Shown here: piece after piece, positions 1-10,507 of the stretch
How the letters are laid out: every line of letters starts with the position of its first letter
Numbering within the stretch: the first letter of the stretch is position 1
Assembly (NCBI RefSeq): GCF_019972135.1
Contig: NZ_BPFI01000001.1
Span: forward strand, 603,106 to 667,105
Length of the DNA stretch: 64,000 bases
Direction: 5' to 3'
From: Sulfurovum sp. TSL1
GTDB taxonomy: Bacteria > Campylobacterota > Campylobacteria > Campylobacterales > Sulfurovaceae
Translations under genes and position numbers: made by a program
The notes under the pieces: generated by a model
What the model was told of the DNA's origin: nothing
Database searches by the model: none
Seen by the model: the letters and a program-made list of their open reading frames with translations, nothing else

Positions 1-86
1 AATTAAACCCACTGTTTGATGCACTCTTCTTTTGTTCAGTAGAGACAGTCAAAAAAATACTAAACTACGAACCAAAGGGTTAACAA

Positions 87-281
87 ATGACAGGCGGTCA
101 AAAAAGGGCAAATATCAAATATGGTTTGGATGTCGCTGTGGTACTAAAAGAGGATCAGGGAACAGGAAAACTCACCTATGGAAAAGTACAGAAGATCCTC
201 ACCAATTCCCCTACCCATCCCCATGGTATCAAAGTACGTTTAAATACCGGTGAAGTCGGTAGAGTCAAAGAGATCCTATGA
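87..281 (+). CDS. YwbE family protein (DUF2196)
   Basis: A 64-residue protein matching the YwbE/DUF2196 family over its whole length: an N-terminal TGGQKRANI stretch, a basic core and a conserved end containing TGEVGRVKEIL. The family is a small, possibly nucleic-acid-binding OB/KOW-like domain whose biochemical role is unknown. The start is supported by an AAAGGG ribosome site seven bases upstream. The stop overlaps the start of the next gene by four bases (ATGA), so the two are probably translationally coupled. The 86 bases in front of it show no recognisable gene and may be the end of an upstream unit. Confidence 0.85.
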   Translation: MTGGQKRANIKYGLDVAVVLKEDQGTGKLTYGKVQKILTNSPTHPHGIKVRLNTGEVGRVKEIL

Positions 282-724
282 CCCTCTTCATCGATGGTGA
301 TGCTTTTCCAAATCTTCTTAAACCCATCGTCCTACGGAGTATAGAACGTCTGGCCCTAACCACCAAGGTCATAGCCAATAAAAAGATCCATATCGGTCAA
401 TCAAAACACATCGAAACCATCATCGTAGATCAGGGTGCCGATGAGGCGGATCATCATATCGTAGCGTTATGCGAGGCGGGTGATCTTGTCATCACTGCAG
501 ACATACCGCTCGCAGACAGGATCATAAGTAAAGATGCCCATGCTATAGACCATAGAGGTGAACTCTACAGTGTAGATAACATTAAACAATACCTGGCCAT
601 GAGAAACCTCATGGAAAGCATTAGAGAGAGCGGCGAGATGACAGGGGGACCCAAGGCATTTGGACCAAAAGACGCCCATGCCTTTGCAAATCAGCTCAAT
701 GCCTTTTTAGCCAAATATGTATAG
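278..724 (+). CDS. YaiI/YqxD family protein (DUF188)
   Basis: This 148-residue protein has the full conserved pattern of the YaiI/YqxD (DUF188) family: an N-terminal FIDGDAFP acidic motif, the central GADEADHHIV and GDLVITADIPLADR motifs, then AIDHRGE and the C-terminal GGPKAFGPKDAHAFANQL block. Family members are PIN-like folds, suspected nucleases, with no settled substrate. The Asp residues of the first and central motifs would form the metal site by analogy with PIN domains; this is inference. It is coupled to the YwbE gene by a four-base overlap, so the pair forms a two-gene operon that ends just before a convergent methyltransferase. Confidence 0.92.
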   Translation: MTLFIDGDAFPNLLKPIVLRSIERLALTTKVIANKKIHIGQSKHIETIIVDQGADEADHHIVALCEAGDLVITADIPLADRIISKDAHAIDHRGELYSVDNIKQYLAMRNLMESIRESGEMTGGPKAFGPKDAHAFANQLNAFLAKYV

Positions 725-735
725 GCTCTATACTT

Positions 736-1314
736 TTATGATGGTTTCAATTGTGCATCAATAGTATAACGCCAGCCGTACTGAGATATAGCTACTGAGA
801 AACCATGACTTTTAAGTATCTCTTCTAATACACCGGGTGTGAAAAAGTTTCCGGGTTCACCCAGTATTTTTTCTACCCTGCAGATCAGTTTGCCCATAAA
901 GGTACTGGAATCAAAATCATAGATAAAGAGTTTTCCCTCTTTCTTAAGTACACGTACGATCTCTTCTATCGATGTTTCAATATCACTGAAATGATGCAGT
1001 GCTTCACCGATGAGTATCGCTTCAAAACTATTTTCTTCAAAAGGCAGTGTTTCTGCATGGCCTTGATGTGTTTGTATATATTCAGCAGTATATTTCAACA
1101 TACCCTCGGCAGGATCAACCGCTGTAAATTGAAGATCCTTTCTACATGCATAGGCAAACTCACTCATGATGCCGGTGCCTGCACCAAGGTCCAACACCGA
1201 TGCAGATTCTGAAAGCGGTATTAAAAAACTGCAAAGAGACTCTCGTACTTTAGGTGGATAAATAGCTGGTCCGATGAATTTAAATATCCAACCCAAATGA
1301 TTAAACGGAATCAT
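736..1314 (-). CDS. Class I SAM-dependent methyltransferase
   Basis: A 192-residue Rossmann-fold methyltransferase of the Methyltransf_11 type. Motif I, VLDLGAGTG, lies near residue 40. It is followed by an acidic strand end in TAVDPAEGML, a GHAETLPFEENSFE motif and the post-motif GEALHHF, all typical of small-molecule or ubiquinone-type methylases. An AAGGAG ribosome site precedes the ATG. The gene is monocistronic and convergent with the DUF188 gene. The substrate cannot be told from sequence. Confidence 0.82.
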   Translation of the reverse strand: MIPFNHLGWIFKFIGPAIYPPKVRESLCSFLIPLSESASVLDLGAGTGIMSEFAYACRKDLQFTAVDPAEGMLKYTAEYIQTHQGHAETLPFEENSFEAILIGEALHHFSDIETSIEEIVRVLKKEGKLFIYDFDSSTFMGKLICRVEKILGEPGNFFTPGVLEEILKSHGFSVAISQYGWRYTIDAQLKPS

Positions 1315-1371
1315 GGATATCTCTCCTTTTTAGGTACTTTTCATCTCTATAAAACTCATATCTATGACAAT

Positions 1372-1412
1372 TTGACATATATCCATACCAAATTATACAA
1401 CTTTGTTATAAT
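1372..1412 (+). promoter_or_regulatory. Candidate promoter of mltG
   Basis: TTGACA at 1372-1377 is followed after 16 bases by TATACA (1394-1399). A perfect TATAAT lies slightly further down at 1407-1412, about 40 bases before the mltG start. Either -10 could be used. The second has no spaced -35, which is common in Campylobacterota. Confidence 0.45.
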
Positions 1413-1452
1413 GGTCAAATAAAAACAACTATAAAGTCATAGGTATTCATTT

Positions 1453-2466
1453 ATGAAAAAGATACTTTCAGATCTATACAGAAATTTTGTTCTTTATTTT
1501 AAACTTTACATGCTGCTATTACTGGTTCCTCTTACCTATAATTTCATTCCGGTCAATGAAGGGACCAAAACGTTCTATATCTCCTCGTCAAACATAGATG
1601 ACGTAGTCAACACACTTAAAACCAACGGGTATGAAGTCACCTGGATAGATAAACTGATGTTAAAGCTCAGAAAAACACCCGAGGTTGGATGGTACAGTGT
1701 TGCACCTGCTGAACAGGGGCGACTTTTATTTTTTCAACATCTTTATCAACAAAAAACAGATGAACTGATGGATGTGGTGGTCTATGCAGGTGATACGAAG
1801 GAGGAACTTATTGCACGTCTTGCCAATGATATGAAACTGGATCAGGAAAAACTTTTAAACACCTACCATAGACTTGCCCGTTTTAAAGAAGCAGATATAC
1901 TGGCTCAACGTTACACCCTTGCACGTCAAGCAGATGAAAATACAACGATGCAATATATTTTCTATAAATCCAGACAAAAATTAAACACCTTTGTAGAAGA
2001 ATATTTTACAACAACACCAGAACTGATGGAACTGAGAATTGTCCATATCATCGCGTCTATCATACAAAAAGAGAGCAATTCCATAGAAGAGATGCCACTG
2101 ATCTCTTCAGTGATCTATAACCGTCTTGCAAGAGGTATGAGGTTACAAATGGATGGTACGCTTAACTATGGCCCTTATGCACATACTATCGTTACCCCAG
2201 AACGCATCAAAAGTGATGAGAGTGCCTATAATACATACAAACATAAAGGCTTACCGCCATACCCCCTCAGCACGGTCACTTTAGACGCACTGAAAGCTTC
2301 GATGAAACCAAAAGAAAGTGACTATATTTTCTTTATGTTAAATGAAGATGGCTCACATAACTTTACGGTGACCTACGACGAGCATTTAGAAAATATCAGG
2401 GCCTTTAGAAAGTATCAAAAAGAGAGGGAAAAGGAGAAAGAAACAGAGTTTAAAGCCAGGCTCTGA
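1453..2466 (+). CDS. mltG: Endolytic murein transglycosylase MltG
   Basis: A 337-residue YceG/MltG family protein. It has one N-terminal membrane anchor (about residues 12-32), a LysM-like region, and a C-terminal catalytic domain with the family signature ASIIQKESN, which contains the catalytic Glu, followed by VIYNRLARGMRLQMDGTLNYG and the YNTYKHKGLPPYPLS motif. MltG cleaves nascent glycan strands at the membrane and so sets peptidoglycan chain length. The length is normal. The C-terminus is a Lys/Glu-rich tail. It stands alone, convergent with clpB, with its own promoter-like sequence upstream. Confidence 0.95.
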   Translation: MKKILSDLYRNFVLYFKLYMLLLLVPLTYNFIPVNEGTKTFYISSSNIDDVVNTLKTNGYEVTWIDKLMLKLRKTPEVGWYSVAPAEQGRLLFFQHLYQQKTDELMDVVVYAGDTKEELIARLANDMKLDQEKLLNTYHRLARFKEADILAQRYTLARQADENTTMQYIFYKSRQKLNTFVEEYFTTTPELMELRIVHIIASIIQKESNSIEEMPLISSVIYNRLARGMRLQMDGTLNYGPYAHTIVTPERIKSDESAYNTYKHKGLPPYPLSTVTLDALKASMKPKESDYIFFMLNEDGSHNFTVTYDEHLENIRAFRKYQKEREKEKETEFKARL

Positions 2467-2546
2467 ATATAGTATGATGGCTGCCGATCATCAGAAGGGC
2501 CATACCTATGCAAAGGTATAACCCAAAAAATCTTTCTTGAAGTGGA

Positions 2547-5120
2547 TTAAGAGATATGAACGACTATCTCACCATCGGCAACATCAAAGCTTACAGATGA
2601 ACCTTCAACCACTTTATCTTCAAGTATCAGTTCTGCAAGTCTGTCCTCTACCACTTCATAGAGCGCTCTTTTTAACGGACGGGCACCATAGACAGGGTCA
2701 AAACCGGCTTCGGCAATATATGCTTTGGCATTATCTGTCAGTGTGATGGTTATATCACGTTCTGCAAGTTTACTTTGGATACCTTTAAATAAAATATCCA
2801 CAATGCTCGTGATCGCATCAAGATCCAATGGATTAAAGATCACCTGATCATCCAGACGGTTAAGGAACTCCGGCTTGAAGTTTCTTTTCAGTTCATCATT
2901 TACCGCTGCCCTTCTCTCTTCCTTATCTGTGATCGTCATGATCTTGTCAGATGCAATGTTAGATGTCATAATGATGATCGTATTCTTGAAGTCGACTGTA
3001 ACACCTTTGTTGTCTGTCAAACGTCCGTCATCGAGTACCTGCAAGAGTGTATTGAAGACATCCGGATGCGCCTTTTCTATCTCATCAAAGAGGACTACCG
3101 AGTAAGGTTTTCTTCTGACTGCTTCGGTCAGCTGTCCACCCTCTTCATAACCCACATATCCTGGAGGTGCACCCACAAGTCTGCTGGCAGCATGCTTCTC
3201 CATATATTCACTCATATCGATACGGATCAATGACTTCTCTGAGTCAAACAGGAATTTTGCAAGCGTTTTAGCGACCTGCGTTTTACCTACACCTGTTGGT
3301 CCAAGGAACATGAAACTACCGATAGGTCGGTTAATATCACTCAGCCCTGCTTTATTACGTTTAATGGCACGTGCGACAGCTTTGAGTGCCTCTTCCTGCC
3401 CTACCACCTCTTCTTTGAGAATACTTTCTATCGCAAGGATCTTCTCTTTTTCACCCTGCAGCATCTTGCTGACCGAGATACCTGTCCAACGGCTTACAAT
3501 GCTGGCGATCATCTCTTCATCCACAGAGTTTTTAAGCAGTGTACCTTCAGACATCATCTGCGTCCACTTCTCTTCAAGACCTTTTAACTTCTCTTTTTGT
3601 GCAGGGATCTGACCATATTCGATTTCTGCAGCTTTGTTGAAGTCACCTTCTCTTTTTACATGTTCTGCCTGCGTTTTAAGCGAATCGATATTTGATTTTA
3701 TCTCAGCGATCTCATTGAAGACATTTTTTTCATTGTCAAATTGATTCTGGAGCGATACACGTTTCTCTTCCAGATCTGCCAACTCTTTTTCTATCTCTTG
3801 CAGACGGGCAGTGTTTTTATCGCTCTCCTCCATTTTAAGCGCTTCTTTTTCAACCTGAAGCGTCGATATCTCACGTTTGGACTTTGAAAGGTCTGTAGGT
3901 TCCGATTCGATCTGCATCTTGAGTTCAGCTGCTGCTTCATCTATCAGGTCTATCGCTTTATCCGGCAAGAACCTATCTGTAATGTAACGGTCACTCAGTT
4001 TTGCTGAGGCAACCAAAGCAGCGTCTGTGATATTGACATTATGGTGTGCTTCCAGCTTGTCTTTGATACCTCTAAGGATCTGTAATGCTTCATTGATGCT
4101 AGGTTCATCGACTTTTACCGGCTGGAAACGTCTTTGCAGTGCCGTATCTTTTTCAAAATACTTTCTATACTCTTTAAGTGTGGTTGCACCGATCGTATGA
4201 AGCTCACCACGTGCAAGGGCCGGTTTGAGGATGTTTGCAGCATCCATACTTCCTTCACTTGCTCCCGCACCAACGATCGTATGGATCTCATCGATGAACA
4301 AGATGACATTGGCTGCCTCTTTGACTTCATCCACAATGGCTTTGAGCCTGTCCTCGAACTCACCTCTATACTTTGCTCCCGCTATGAGTCTACTCATGTC
4401 TAATGAAATGACACGCATATTTTGAAGACTAAGCGGTACTTCTTTATTGACGATCCTTTGTGCCAATCCTTCTACGATAGCCGTTTTACCTGTACCCGGT
4501 TCCCCTATAAGAATAGGGTTATTTTTCGTTTTACGTATGAGTATCTGCATCATGCGCTGTACTTCTTCATCTCTACCAATCACAGGATCAAGTTGACCAT
4601 CCAGTGCCTTTTGGTTCAGATCTATACCATACTGAGCAAGTGCTTCAAGGGTTTCATCGCCACTTTGAGAGTCTATCTGTTTACCCCCTCTTATACTTTC
4701 TAAAGTCTTTTCAAATTCAGAGATATCAAGATATTTTGACATGGTATCACGGATAAAACTCTCTCCTACATTTGCCATAAGCCATGCATCTACAGCAAGA
4801 TACTGGTCACCGTTCGCAGTCATTACACCTTCTGCATTTTGTAAAGTACGTACCAGGTTTTGTGAAAGTTTAATGTTCTCTTTGGTCACTGAAGAGACTG
4901 TTGGCAATTTGTTGGCTATGCTTTTTGTCTCTAATTCAATGGCTGCCTTATCAACATTCATTTTATTAAGCGCCTGGTGTAAAATAGACCCTGAATTCGT
5001 AAGCAGTGCCCATAACAAATGTATAGGTTGAACTTCCTGGTTTTTATTATGTAGTGCTAATGATACTCCCGATTCTATTGTACCTTGCATTTGGTTGGTT
5101 AATTTTTCCAGTATACTCAT
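2547..5120 (-). CDS. clpB: ATP-dependent disaggregase ClpB
   Basis: The 857 residues are full length for ClpB. In order: the N-terminal Clp_N repeat domain; the first AAA+ domain with Walker [10 protein letters not shown] near residue 205 and Walker [11 protein letters not shown]; a long coiled-coil middle domain (about 400-520), which separates ClpB from ClpA or ClpC; the second AAA+ domain with GPTGVGKTQ near residue 605 and [11 protein letters not shown]; and the D2-small domain. The hexamer threads aggregated proteins together with DnaK. An IGF/L ClpP-docking loop is not evident, as expected for ClpB. A near-consensus promoter lies directly upstream. Confidence 0.98.
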   Translation of the reverse strand: MSILEKLTNQMQGTIESGVSLALHNKNQEVQPIHLLWALLTNSGSILHQALNKMNVDKAAIELETKSIANKLPTVSSVTKENIKLSQNLVRTLQNAEGVMTANGDQYLAVDAWLMANVGESFIRDTMSKYLDISEFEKTLESIRGGKQIDSQSGDETLEALAQYGIDLNQKALDGQLDPVIGRDEEVQRMMQILIRKTKNNPILIGEPGTGKTAIVEGLAQRIVNKEVPLSLQNMRVISLDMSRLIAGAKYRGEFEDRLKAIVDEVKEAANVILFIDEIHTIVGAGASEGSMDAANILKPALARGELHTIGATTLKEYRKYFEKDTALQRRFQPVKVDEPSINEALQILRGIKDKLEAHHNVNITDAALVASAKLSDRYITDRFLPDKAIDLIDEAAAELKMQIESEPTDLSKSKREISTLQVEKEALKMEESDKNTARLQEIEKELADLEEKRVSLQNQFDNEKNVFNEIAEIKSNIDSLKTQAEHVKREGDFNKAAEIEYGQIPAQKEKLKGLEEKWTQMMSEGTLLKNSVDEEMIASIVSRWTGISVSKMLQGEKEKILAIESILKEEVVGQEEALKAVARAIKRNKAGLSDINRPIGSFMFLGPTGVGKTQVAKTLAKFLFDSEKSLIRIDMSEYMEKHAASRLVGAPPGYVGYEEGGQLTEAVRRKPYSVVLFDEIEKAHPDVFNTLLQVLDDGRLTDNKGVTVDFKNTIIIMTSNIASDKIMTITDKEERRAAVNDELKRNFKPEFLNRLDDQVIFNPLDLDAITSIVDILFKGIQSKLAERDITITLTDNAKAYIAEAGFDPVYGARPLKRALYEVVEDRLAELILEDKVVEGSSVSFDVADGEIVVHIS

Positions 5121-5154
5121 AGAATAACTCCTTAAAATGATTTAAATTTGAATT

Positions 5155-5184
5155 ATTATACAACCTTTAGTCACTTCTTGTCAA
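5155..5184 (-). promoter_or_regulatory. clpB promoter
   Basis: On the minus strand TTGACA (5184-5179) and TATAAT (5160-5155) are separated by 18 bases, about 35 bases before the clpB start. The -35 overlaps a short inverted repeat, CTTG-A-CAAG. A full -35 box is unusual for Campylobacterota. The small heat-shock gene hsp20 has the same TTGACAAG element. Confidence 0.6.
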
Positions 5185-5354
5185 GTTTATTTAATAAAAT
5201 GATTTATATAGTGTTATCTATAGGATTTATCATTATAAGATACATGTTTCCCGTGTAGTGTATGTGCAAACATGTTGCAACAATTTGAGATCGATCTATA
5301 GGAATTCTGATATTTCAGAAATTTTTTCAAAGTAAATTACGTTATGATATCCCT

Positions 5355-6278
5355 ATGAATTACACAATTGCTTCAGAATTTACCGTTCTCATTGATGCTA
5401 TAGAATCCCACTTAGTGGGTAAAAAAGAGACGATCGCTTTATCCTTGGCGACTTTTTTTGCAGGCGGGCATCTCCTTTTGGAAGATATCCCCGGTGTGGG
5501 TAAAACCACGTTGGCAAAACATCTATCCCAGGTCCTGGGACTTGACTTTGGACGTATACAGTTCACCTCTGATATGCTCCCTTCGGACATACTCGGGGTC
5601 AACTACTACAACCAGAAAGAAGGTGCTTTTATCTTTAAAAAAGGGCCTATCTTTACCTCTTTTCTTTTGGCTGATGAGATCAACCGTTCCATGCCTAAAA
5701 CACAGTCTGCCCTGCTTCAGGCTATGGAAGAAGGGTCCATCAGTATAGACGGAACACTTCATGCACTGCCCATGCCTTTCTTTGTTATTGGCACTCAAAA
5801 TCCTCATGAGGAGGCAGGTACTTTTCCTTTACCGACCTCCCAACTGGATCGTTTTATGTGCTCATTCGGCATTGGCTATCCTGACAGAGACTCAGAAAGA
5901 GAGATCCTTAAAGGTGAAAGAGGACACAGTTCCACTCTATCAGATTCCCTATTGACACCCCAGAAGATAGAAGGTTACATGAAACAGGCTTCGGAGGTCA
6001 CACTGAGTGAAACCCTGCTTGATTTTCTTCAGGAGATCATCGCTTATACGAGAGAGAGTGGACTGTTCGAGTATGGACTTTCTACACGTGGGGCATTGTC
6101 TTTGACCGCCATGGCCAAATCCTGGGCCATGCTGCAGGGCCGTACTTACGCAACAGCTGATGACCTTCAGGCGGTCACTTCTGTCGTCTGCTCACACCGC
6201 CTGCAGTTTAAAGAAGGTCCCACCACAGCCAAACGTATCCATCATGAAATCTTTACGCACGTTCGCTCAGATATATAA
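5355..6278 (+). CDS. MoxR family AAA+ ATPase
   Basis: This 307-residue MoxR ATPase carries Walker A GVGKTTLA near residue 47, Walker B LLADEINRS, and the MoxR-typical KTQSALLQAMEEG and PHEEAGTFPLPTSQLDRF segments, followed by an AAA lid domain. MoxR proteins act as chaperones or activators for metal insertion or assembly of partner proteins, often with DUF58 and VWA proteins. Here it overlaps a DUF58 gene and is followed by a transglutaminase-like protein, the common MoxR-DUF58-TgpA arrangement. No VWA gene is present. Confidence 0.93.
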   Translation: MNYTIASEFTVLIDAIESHLVGKKETIALSLATFFAGGHLLLEDIPGVGKTTLAKHLSQVLGLDFGRIQFTSDMLPSDILGVNYYNQKEGAFIFKKGPIFTSFLLADEINRSMPKTQSALLQAMEEGSISIDGTLHALPMPFFVIGTQNPHEEAGTFPLPTSQLDRFMCSFGIGYPDRDSEREILKGERGHSSTLSDSLLTPQKIEGYMKQASEVTLSETLLDFLQEIIAYTRESGLFEYGLSTRGALSLTAMAKSWAMLQGRTYATADDLQAVTSVVCSHRLQFKEGPTTAKRIHHEIFTHVRSDI

Positions 6279-7113
6279 ACGCATAGACCAGCATGCTACA
6301 CGATACAGTATCGTTGTAGTGGTTTTGCTTTTCGGGCTTTTTTTAGAAGCCTATATGCATGATTTCAATCTCGTATATATTACGCTTTTCTTTGTATTTT
6401 CTCTTGCATTTTCCGCAGGACCCATAGGCATTTTAAATCTTGGGCACCTTGAAGCCTCTTATATACGTTCAGGACGTCTGTTTGCACATCAGGAAGGTCA
6501 TCTTTCTATGCAGATACAGAATAATTCAGCGAACACATCATGGTCTGTCATCCTCCGCCATGAAAATACTTCTATACCATTGGGGCCGCTTAAGGGTGAC
6601 ACATCAACGATCGTGCAGCTGCCCGTACTACCCGATAAACGCGGCACTTTCACCCATAAAGGCTGTTACCTGGAAAGTAAGTATCCTCTCTCTACAGTAC
6701 GTTTGGTCATGAAAATAAAGGATGCGTATAACGCCATAGTCTATCCTGAGCCCAAAGGCATCTCCCTGCATTCCTTTTTACAACAGGAAGAGAACTTTTA
6801 CGGGGAAGAGAAGGAGTTTGACGGATTGCGTGTCTATGATGGGTCACAGAAACTTTCCCATATCCACTGGGCATCGGTGGCAAAAGGCGAGATATCGGTC
6901 AAGGTCTTCAGTAAAGAGACACAGACACCCAAACTGGTTTTCAATTTTTACACAGCTGCAGTCAATGATGAATCGCGTTTATCACAGCTCTGTTTATGGG
7001 TACTCGAGTGTGAAAAACAGAACCTGCCTTTCATGATACAGATGCCAAACAGAGTCTTACATTCAACAAAGGAGCGTACAGATGTTATCCTTGAAACACT
7101 TGCAAGATACTAA
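6244..7113 (+). CDS. DUF58 domain membrane protein
   Basis: DUF58 proteins are found in operons with MoxR. From the ATG at 6244 this one is about 289 residues. It has two hydrophobic segments near the N-terminus (about residues 18-60) and then a soluble domain with the conserved FDGLRVYDGSQKLSHIHWASVAKG block, equivalent to the family motif (E-F-x-x-x-R-x-Y-x-x-G-D-x-x-R-x-I-x-W). An upstream in-frame start at 6160 would add 28 residues inside the moxR gene and is unlikely. The gene overlaps moxR by 35 bases, so the two are coupled. The molecular role of DUF58 is not established. Confidence 0.85.
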   Translation: MKSLRTFAQIYKRIDQHATRYSIVVVVLLFGLFLEAYMHDFNLVYITLFFVFSLAFSAGPIGILNLGHLEASYIRSGRLFAHQEGHLSMQIQNNSANTSWSVILRHENTSIPLGPLKGDTSTIVQLPVLPDKRGTFTHKGCYLESKYPLSTVRLVMKIKDAYNAIVYPEPKGISLHSFLQQEENFYGEEKEFDGLRVYDGSQKLSHIHWASVAKGEISVKVFSKETQTPKLVFNFYTAAVNDESRLSQLCLWVLECEKQNLPFMIQMPNRVLHSTKERTDVILETLARY

Positions 7114-9022
7114 ACTCTCCTCTTTAGCGCTTTTAGACACTGCCTACATCATCGTGCTGTTGCCGTTGATGCTTATACTCAAAATACCGATGTTGCTCTT
7201 CTCTTTCATGGTGCTGTTGTTGCTCTTCTTCAAGAAAACACCTGCAGATAAATATCTAATACTTTTTGTCTTTTTGATGGGAGTTTTAGCACTCTACCTG
7301 TCATTGTATGGTCTCTTCTCATTCAGGGGCCTTTCACGGTTAAAACTTTTTCTCGAGTTACTCGTTTATGTCTTGATCATCGTGGTTTCCATGCAAAGAC
7401 TGACAAGAGAGATCAACTTTTACCTGCTCCTCTCCCCTATGTTGTTCCTGGCTTTGTCCTTGTTTTTCTTTCATAGCATTCTCATGCTCTCCTATGTCAT
7501 CGTTGAAATCTTCTTTCTACTTTGGCTGCTGCTGGCACAACGAATGGATGGCGATATGATAGAGAGCTTCCGTGCAGGCATGGTCATGTTCATGTATTCT
7601 CTACCCTGGGTGGTTGTACTTTTTATCTTCTTTCCTCGTATCTCATTTGATCATGCAGACTATGGATTTAAAGGTGAAAATATACAGCGTATGGGACATG
7701 ACGGCACCATGTTCCTGGATTCCAAGGCTCTGCTGGTCCCTTCAGACCGTATCGTCATGGAAGTGGGTTTTGATAAAGAGATCCCCTCGTCTGACAAACT
7801 CTATTTCAGAGGAAGTATGCTTTATGTGGATAAAAAAGACCATTGGGAACCACTTCCCTCCTATATCAAAAGGGAAAACAGAACCGATGATCCTATAGAG
7901 GGAGAAACAGTAGACTATAAAGTGACTTTATATCCTACACAAAAACACTGGATCTATCTGTTAGATATGCCAGTACGTGCAGTCAACGATTCGGAGATGG
8001 ACAGAGATCTCATAAGTACCGTTGAAAAGCCTATCAAATCCCCACTGCATTATGCTGCACGTTCTGCATTAAGTCCTACATTGCATGATAATTTAGATCA
8101 AGTTACGCTTGATGCCTCAACACATTTTGATCCAACACGCAATCCCAGAACGTACCAGGAAGCACAAAAAATAAAAAAACGATTTGAAGATCCTGAAAAA
8201 CGAGCTTCTGCTCTTGTAAAGTTTTTTCAAAAACAGTCATTGACCTACAGTTTAAAACCCAAGGCACTTGATATCAATAACACAGCAGACAGTTTTTTAT
8301 TTGACCAGCGTTTGGGCTACTGTGTACATTTTGCATCTTCTTTCGTAACCATGGCCCGTATGTCAGGCATACCTTCCCGGATCGTTACAGGATATAGAGC
8401 AGACAAAGCCAACAGCCTGAAGAACTATCTTCCTGTCAAAGAACGTGATGCTCATGCCTGGGCTGAACTTTATCTCGATGGGCACTGGGTGAGATTTGAA
8501 ACGACCAGTACCGCATCATCGATAGATGTGGAATCAGCCCAACTATTAGGTACGAATACCCGTGAAAAAAATAAGACATTCATGGAAAGTGCGAATCTCT
8601 ATCTCATGTATGTCAAATATCAGGTAGAGACATGGATACTCTACTACAGTCATATCCGTCAACTTCAACTGATCCAATACGCCAAAGATAATCCAAGATT
8701 TGTCTTACTTTTTGTACTCTCTTTGCTGGCCCTGGTTTTGATCACTTTCAGCATCACTGTGTATTTCCGCCGTCCCCGCTGTACACATAAAATACTTTGT
8801 ATCATTGAACCACTTGTAAAGAAGCTCAAAAAAGAAGGGTATATCAGAGAAAAAAATGAAACCATGCACCAATACTTCTTGAGATATATGAAAGATCATC
8901 CGGACAATAGTGCACTAAAAGAGGTGGATAGATATTATGAAGCCATCTCTTATGGAGGTGACACTTCAGCCGCTGCACTGAAACAATTGAAACGTGTGGT
9001 CAAGAAGAGTGTATCTCCTTAG
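7082..9022 (+). CDS. TgpA-like transglutaminase membrane protein (DUF3488)
   Basis: A 646-residue protein with about six N-terminal membrane segments (residues 10-190, the DUF3488 region), a periplasmic transglutaminase-like domain, one more membrane segment near 545-565 and a cytoplasmic tail. The catalytic Cys sits in LGYCVHFAS and the His in DAHAWAEL. The third position, usually Asp in WVRVDPT, is Glu here (WVRFETT). TgpA-type proteins are thought to act on the envelope, but the substrate is unknown. The start follows AAGGAG by seven bases and overlaps the DUF58 gene by 32 bases. The start of ctp lies about 125 bases downstream. Confidence 0.87.
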   Translation: MLSLKHLQDTKLSSLALLDTAYIIVLLPLMLILKIPMLLFSFMVLLLLFFKKTPADKYLILFVFLMGVLALYLSLYGLFSFRGLSRLKLFLELLVYVLIIVVSMQRLTREINFYLLLSPMLFLALSLFFFHSILMLSYVIVEIFFLLWLLLAQRMDGDMIESFRAGMVMFMYSLPWVVVLFIFFPRISFDHADYGFKGENIQRMGHDGTMFLDSKALLVPSDRIVMEVGFDKEIPSSDKLYFRGSMLYVDKKDHWEPLPSYIKRENRTDDPIEGETVDYKVTLYPTQKHWIYLLDMPVRAVNDSEMDRDLISTVEKPIKSPLHYAARSALSPTLHDNLDQVTLDASTHFDPTRNPRTYQEAQKIKKRFEDPEKRASALVKFFQKQSLTYSLKPKALDINNTADSFLFDQRLGYCVHFASSFVTMARMSGIPSRIVTGYRADKANSLKNYLPVKERDAHAWAELYLDGHWVRFETTSTASSIDVESAQLLGTNTREKNKTFMESANLYLMYVKYQVETWILYYSHIRQLQLIQYAKDNPRFVLLFVLSLLALVLITFSITVYFRRPRCTHKILCIIEPLVKKLKKEGYIREKNETMHQYFLRYMKDHPDNSALKEVDRYYEAISYGGDTSAAALKQLKRVVKKSVSP

Positions 9023-9148
9023 TTGGTCATACCACTTTTAAAAATGGTTAACCTTCCTTATGTATAGTAATACAGAGCGTTCAAAGCAACCTCTTAGATG
9101 TTTTTAAATAAAATTATAAACCAATTCTCATAGGGAGACACGACCTTA

Positions 9149-10507
9149 ATGATTAAGAAAAGCAAAAAAGTTATTGTTGCGGGACTTGTAACCACTTTAA
9201 GTGTGGCATACATGTTCGGATCATTTGCTCAAGCCAAAGATACTGCTGCAAAAACACATGCACCCTCTACAGCAAAAGAAAAGCTCGAGGCCTACATCAA
9301 GTTTACACAAATTCTTAATGTCATTGAGAGTCAATATGTAGATGATGTCAATACAACAGACCTTGTAGATAAAGCACTCAAAGGACTGATGGTCAATCTC
9401 GATTCCCACTCTTCTTTCATGGATACCAAAGAGTTCAAAGACCTCTCCGTACAGACAAAAGGTGAATTTGGTGGTCTAGGGATCTCCATAGGTATGAAAG
9501 ACGGTGCACTGACCGTGATCGCCCCTATCAGTGACACACCTGCAGATAAAGCGGGGATCAAAGCCGGTGATATTATTTTGAAGATCAATGACACAGCAAC
9601 TATCGGCATGAGTATCGATGAGTCTGTAAAACTGATGAGAGGGAAGCCTAAAACCTCTTTGGTCTTAACGATCATCCGTAAAGGGGAAACCAAACCTCTC
9701 GAAGTGAAGATCACCAGAGATATCATTAAAATTCAGTCTGTTTATGCAAAGACCATAGAAGATAATATACTCTATCTTCATGTCACTTCTTTTGATCAGA
9801 AAGTGGTTGAGGGTGTGAAAGACGCTATCAATACACACAAAAATACCAAGGGTATCATCCTGGATCTAAGAAATAATCCCGGTGGTCTTCTTGACCAGGC
9901 TGTCGGACTTGCAGACCTTTTTGTTGATGAGGGCGTTATCGTCAGTCAAAAAGGAAAAGTGACCAGCGAAAATATAGAGTATAAAGCAACCAAACAAGGT
10001 ACAGATAAAGAGACACCACTGGTCATTCTTATCAATGGAGGATCTGCATCTGCTTCCGAGATCGTATCTGGGGCACTTCAGGATCTTAACCGTTCTGTGC
10101 TTGTGGGAGAAAAGACATTTGGAAAAGGCTCTGTACAAGTAGTTATGCCTGTAGGTGAGGATGAGGCTTTAAAGCTTACTGTTGCACGTTACTATCTTCC
10201 AAGCGGACGTACCATACAAGCAGTGGGTGTTACCCCTGACATTACTGTACCGCTTGGGAAAATTGATTTCATAGAAGATGCTGTCATGCTGAAAGAAAAA
10301 GATCTCAAAAAGCACTTACAGAACGAGCTCGCCAAGATAGACCATGACACGACCAAGTCATCGACAGACAAGGAAAATACAGAAAACAATGCAACCGAGA
10401 TAGATGATACGATCATCACTGAAGATCAGGTCTATAATGATCTGCAACTTAAAAGTGCTGTAGACATCTTGAAAGCTTTGATTATCACAAATAAAGGAAA
10501 AATATAA
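9149..10507 (+). CDS. ctpA: S41 carboxyl-terminal processing protease
   Basis: This is a 452-residue exported serine protease. It has an N-terminal signal or anchor (about residues 8-28), a PDZ domain with GGLGISIG and [16 protein letters not shown], and the S41 catalytic core with [10 protein letters not shown], carrying the nucleophile Ser, and the general-base Lys in [12 protein letters not shown] charged C-terminal tail (about 390-430) precedes the end. Ctp proteases trim the C-termini of envelope proteins or degrade mis-sorted ones. Its stop overlaps the purC start by one base, which ties a periplasmic protease to purine genes, an arrangement that probably reflects a shared transcript rather than shared function. 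Confidence 0.93.
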   Translation: MIKKSKKVIVAGLVTTLSVAYMFGSFAQAKDTAAKTHAPSTAKEKLEAYIKFTQILNVIESQYVDDVNTTDLVDKALKGLMVNLDSHSSFMDTKEFKDLSVQTKGEFGGLGISIGMKDGALTVIAPISDTPADKAGIKAGDIILKINDTATIGMSIDESVKLMRGKPKTSLVLTIIRKGETKPLEVKITRDIIKIQSVYAKTIEDNILYLHVTSFDQKVVEGVKDAINTHKNTKGIILDLRNNPGGLLDQAVGLADLFVDEGVIVSQKGKVTSENIEYKATKQGTDKETPLVILINGGSASASEIVSGALQDLNRSVLVGEKTFGKGSVQVVMPVGEDEALKLTVARYYLPSGRTIQAVGVTPDITVPLGKIDFIEDAVMLKEKDLKKHLQNELAKIDHDTTKSSTDKENTENNATEIDDTIITEDQVYNDLQLKSAVDILKALIITNKGKI

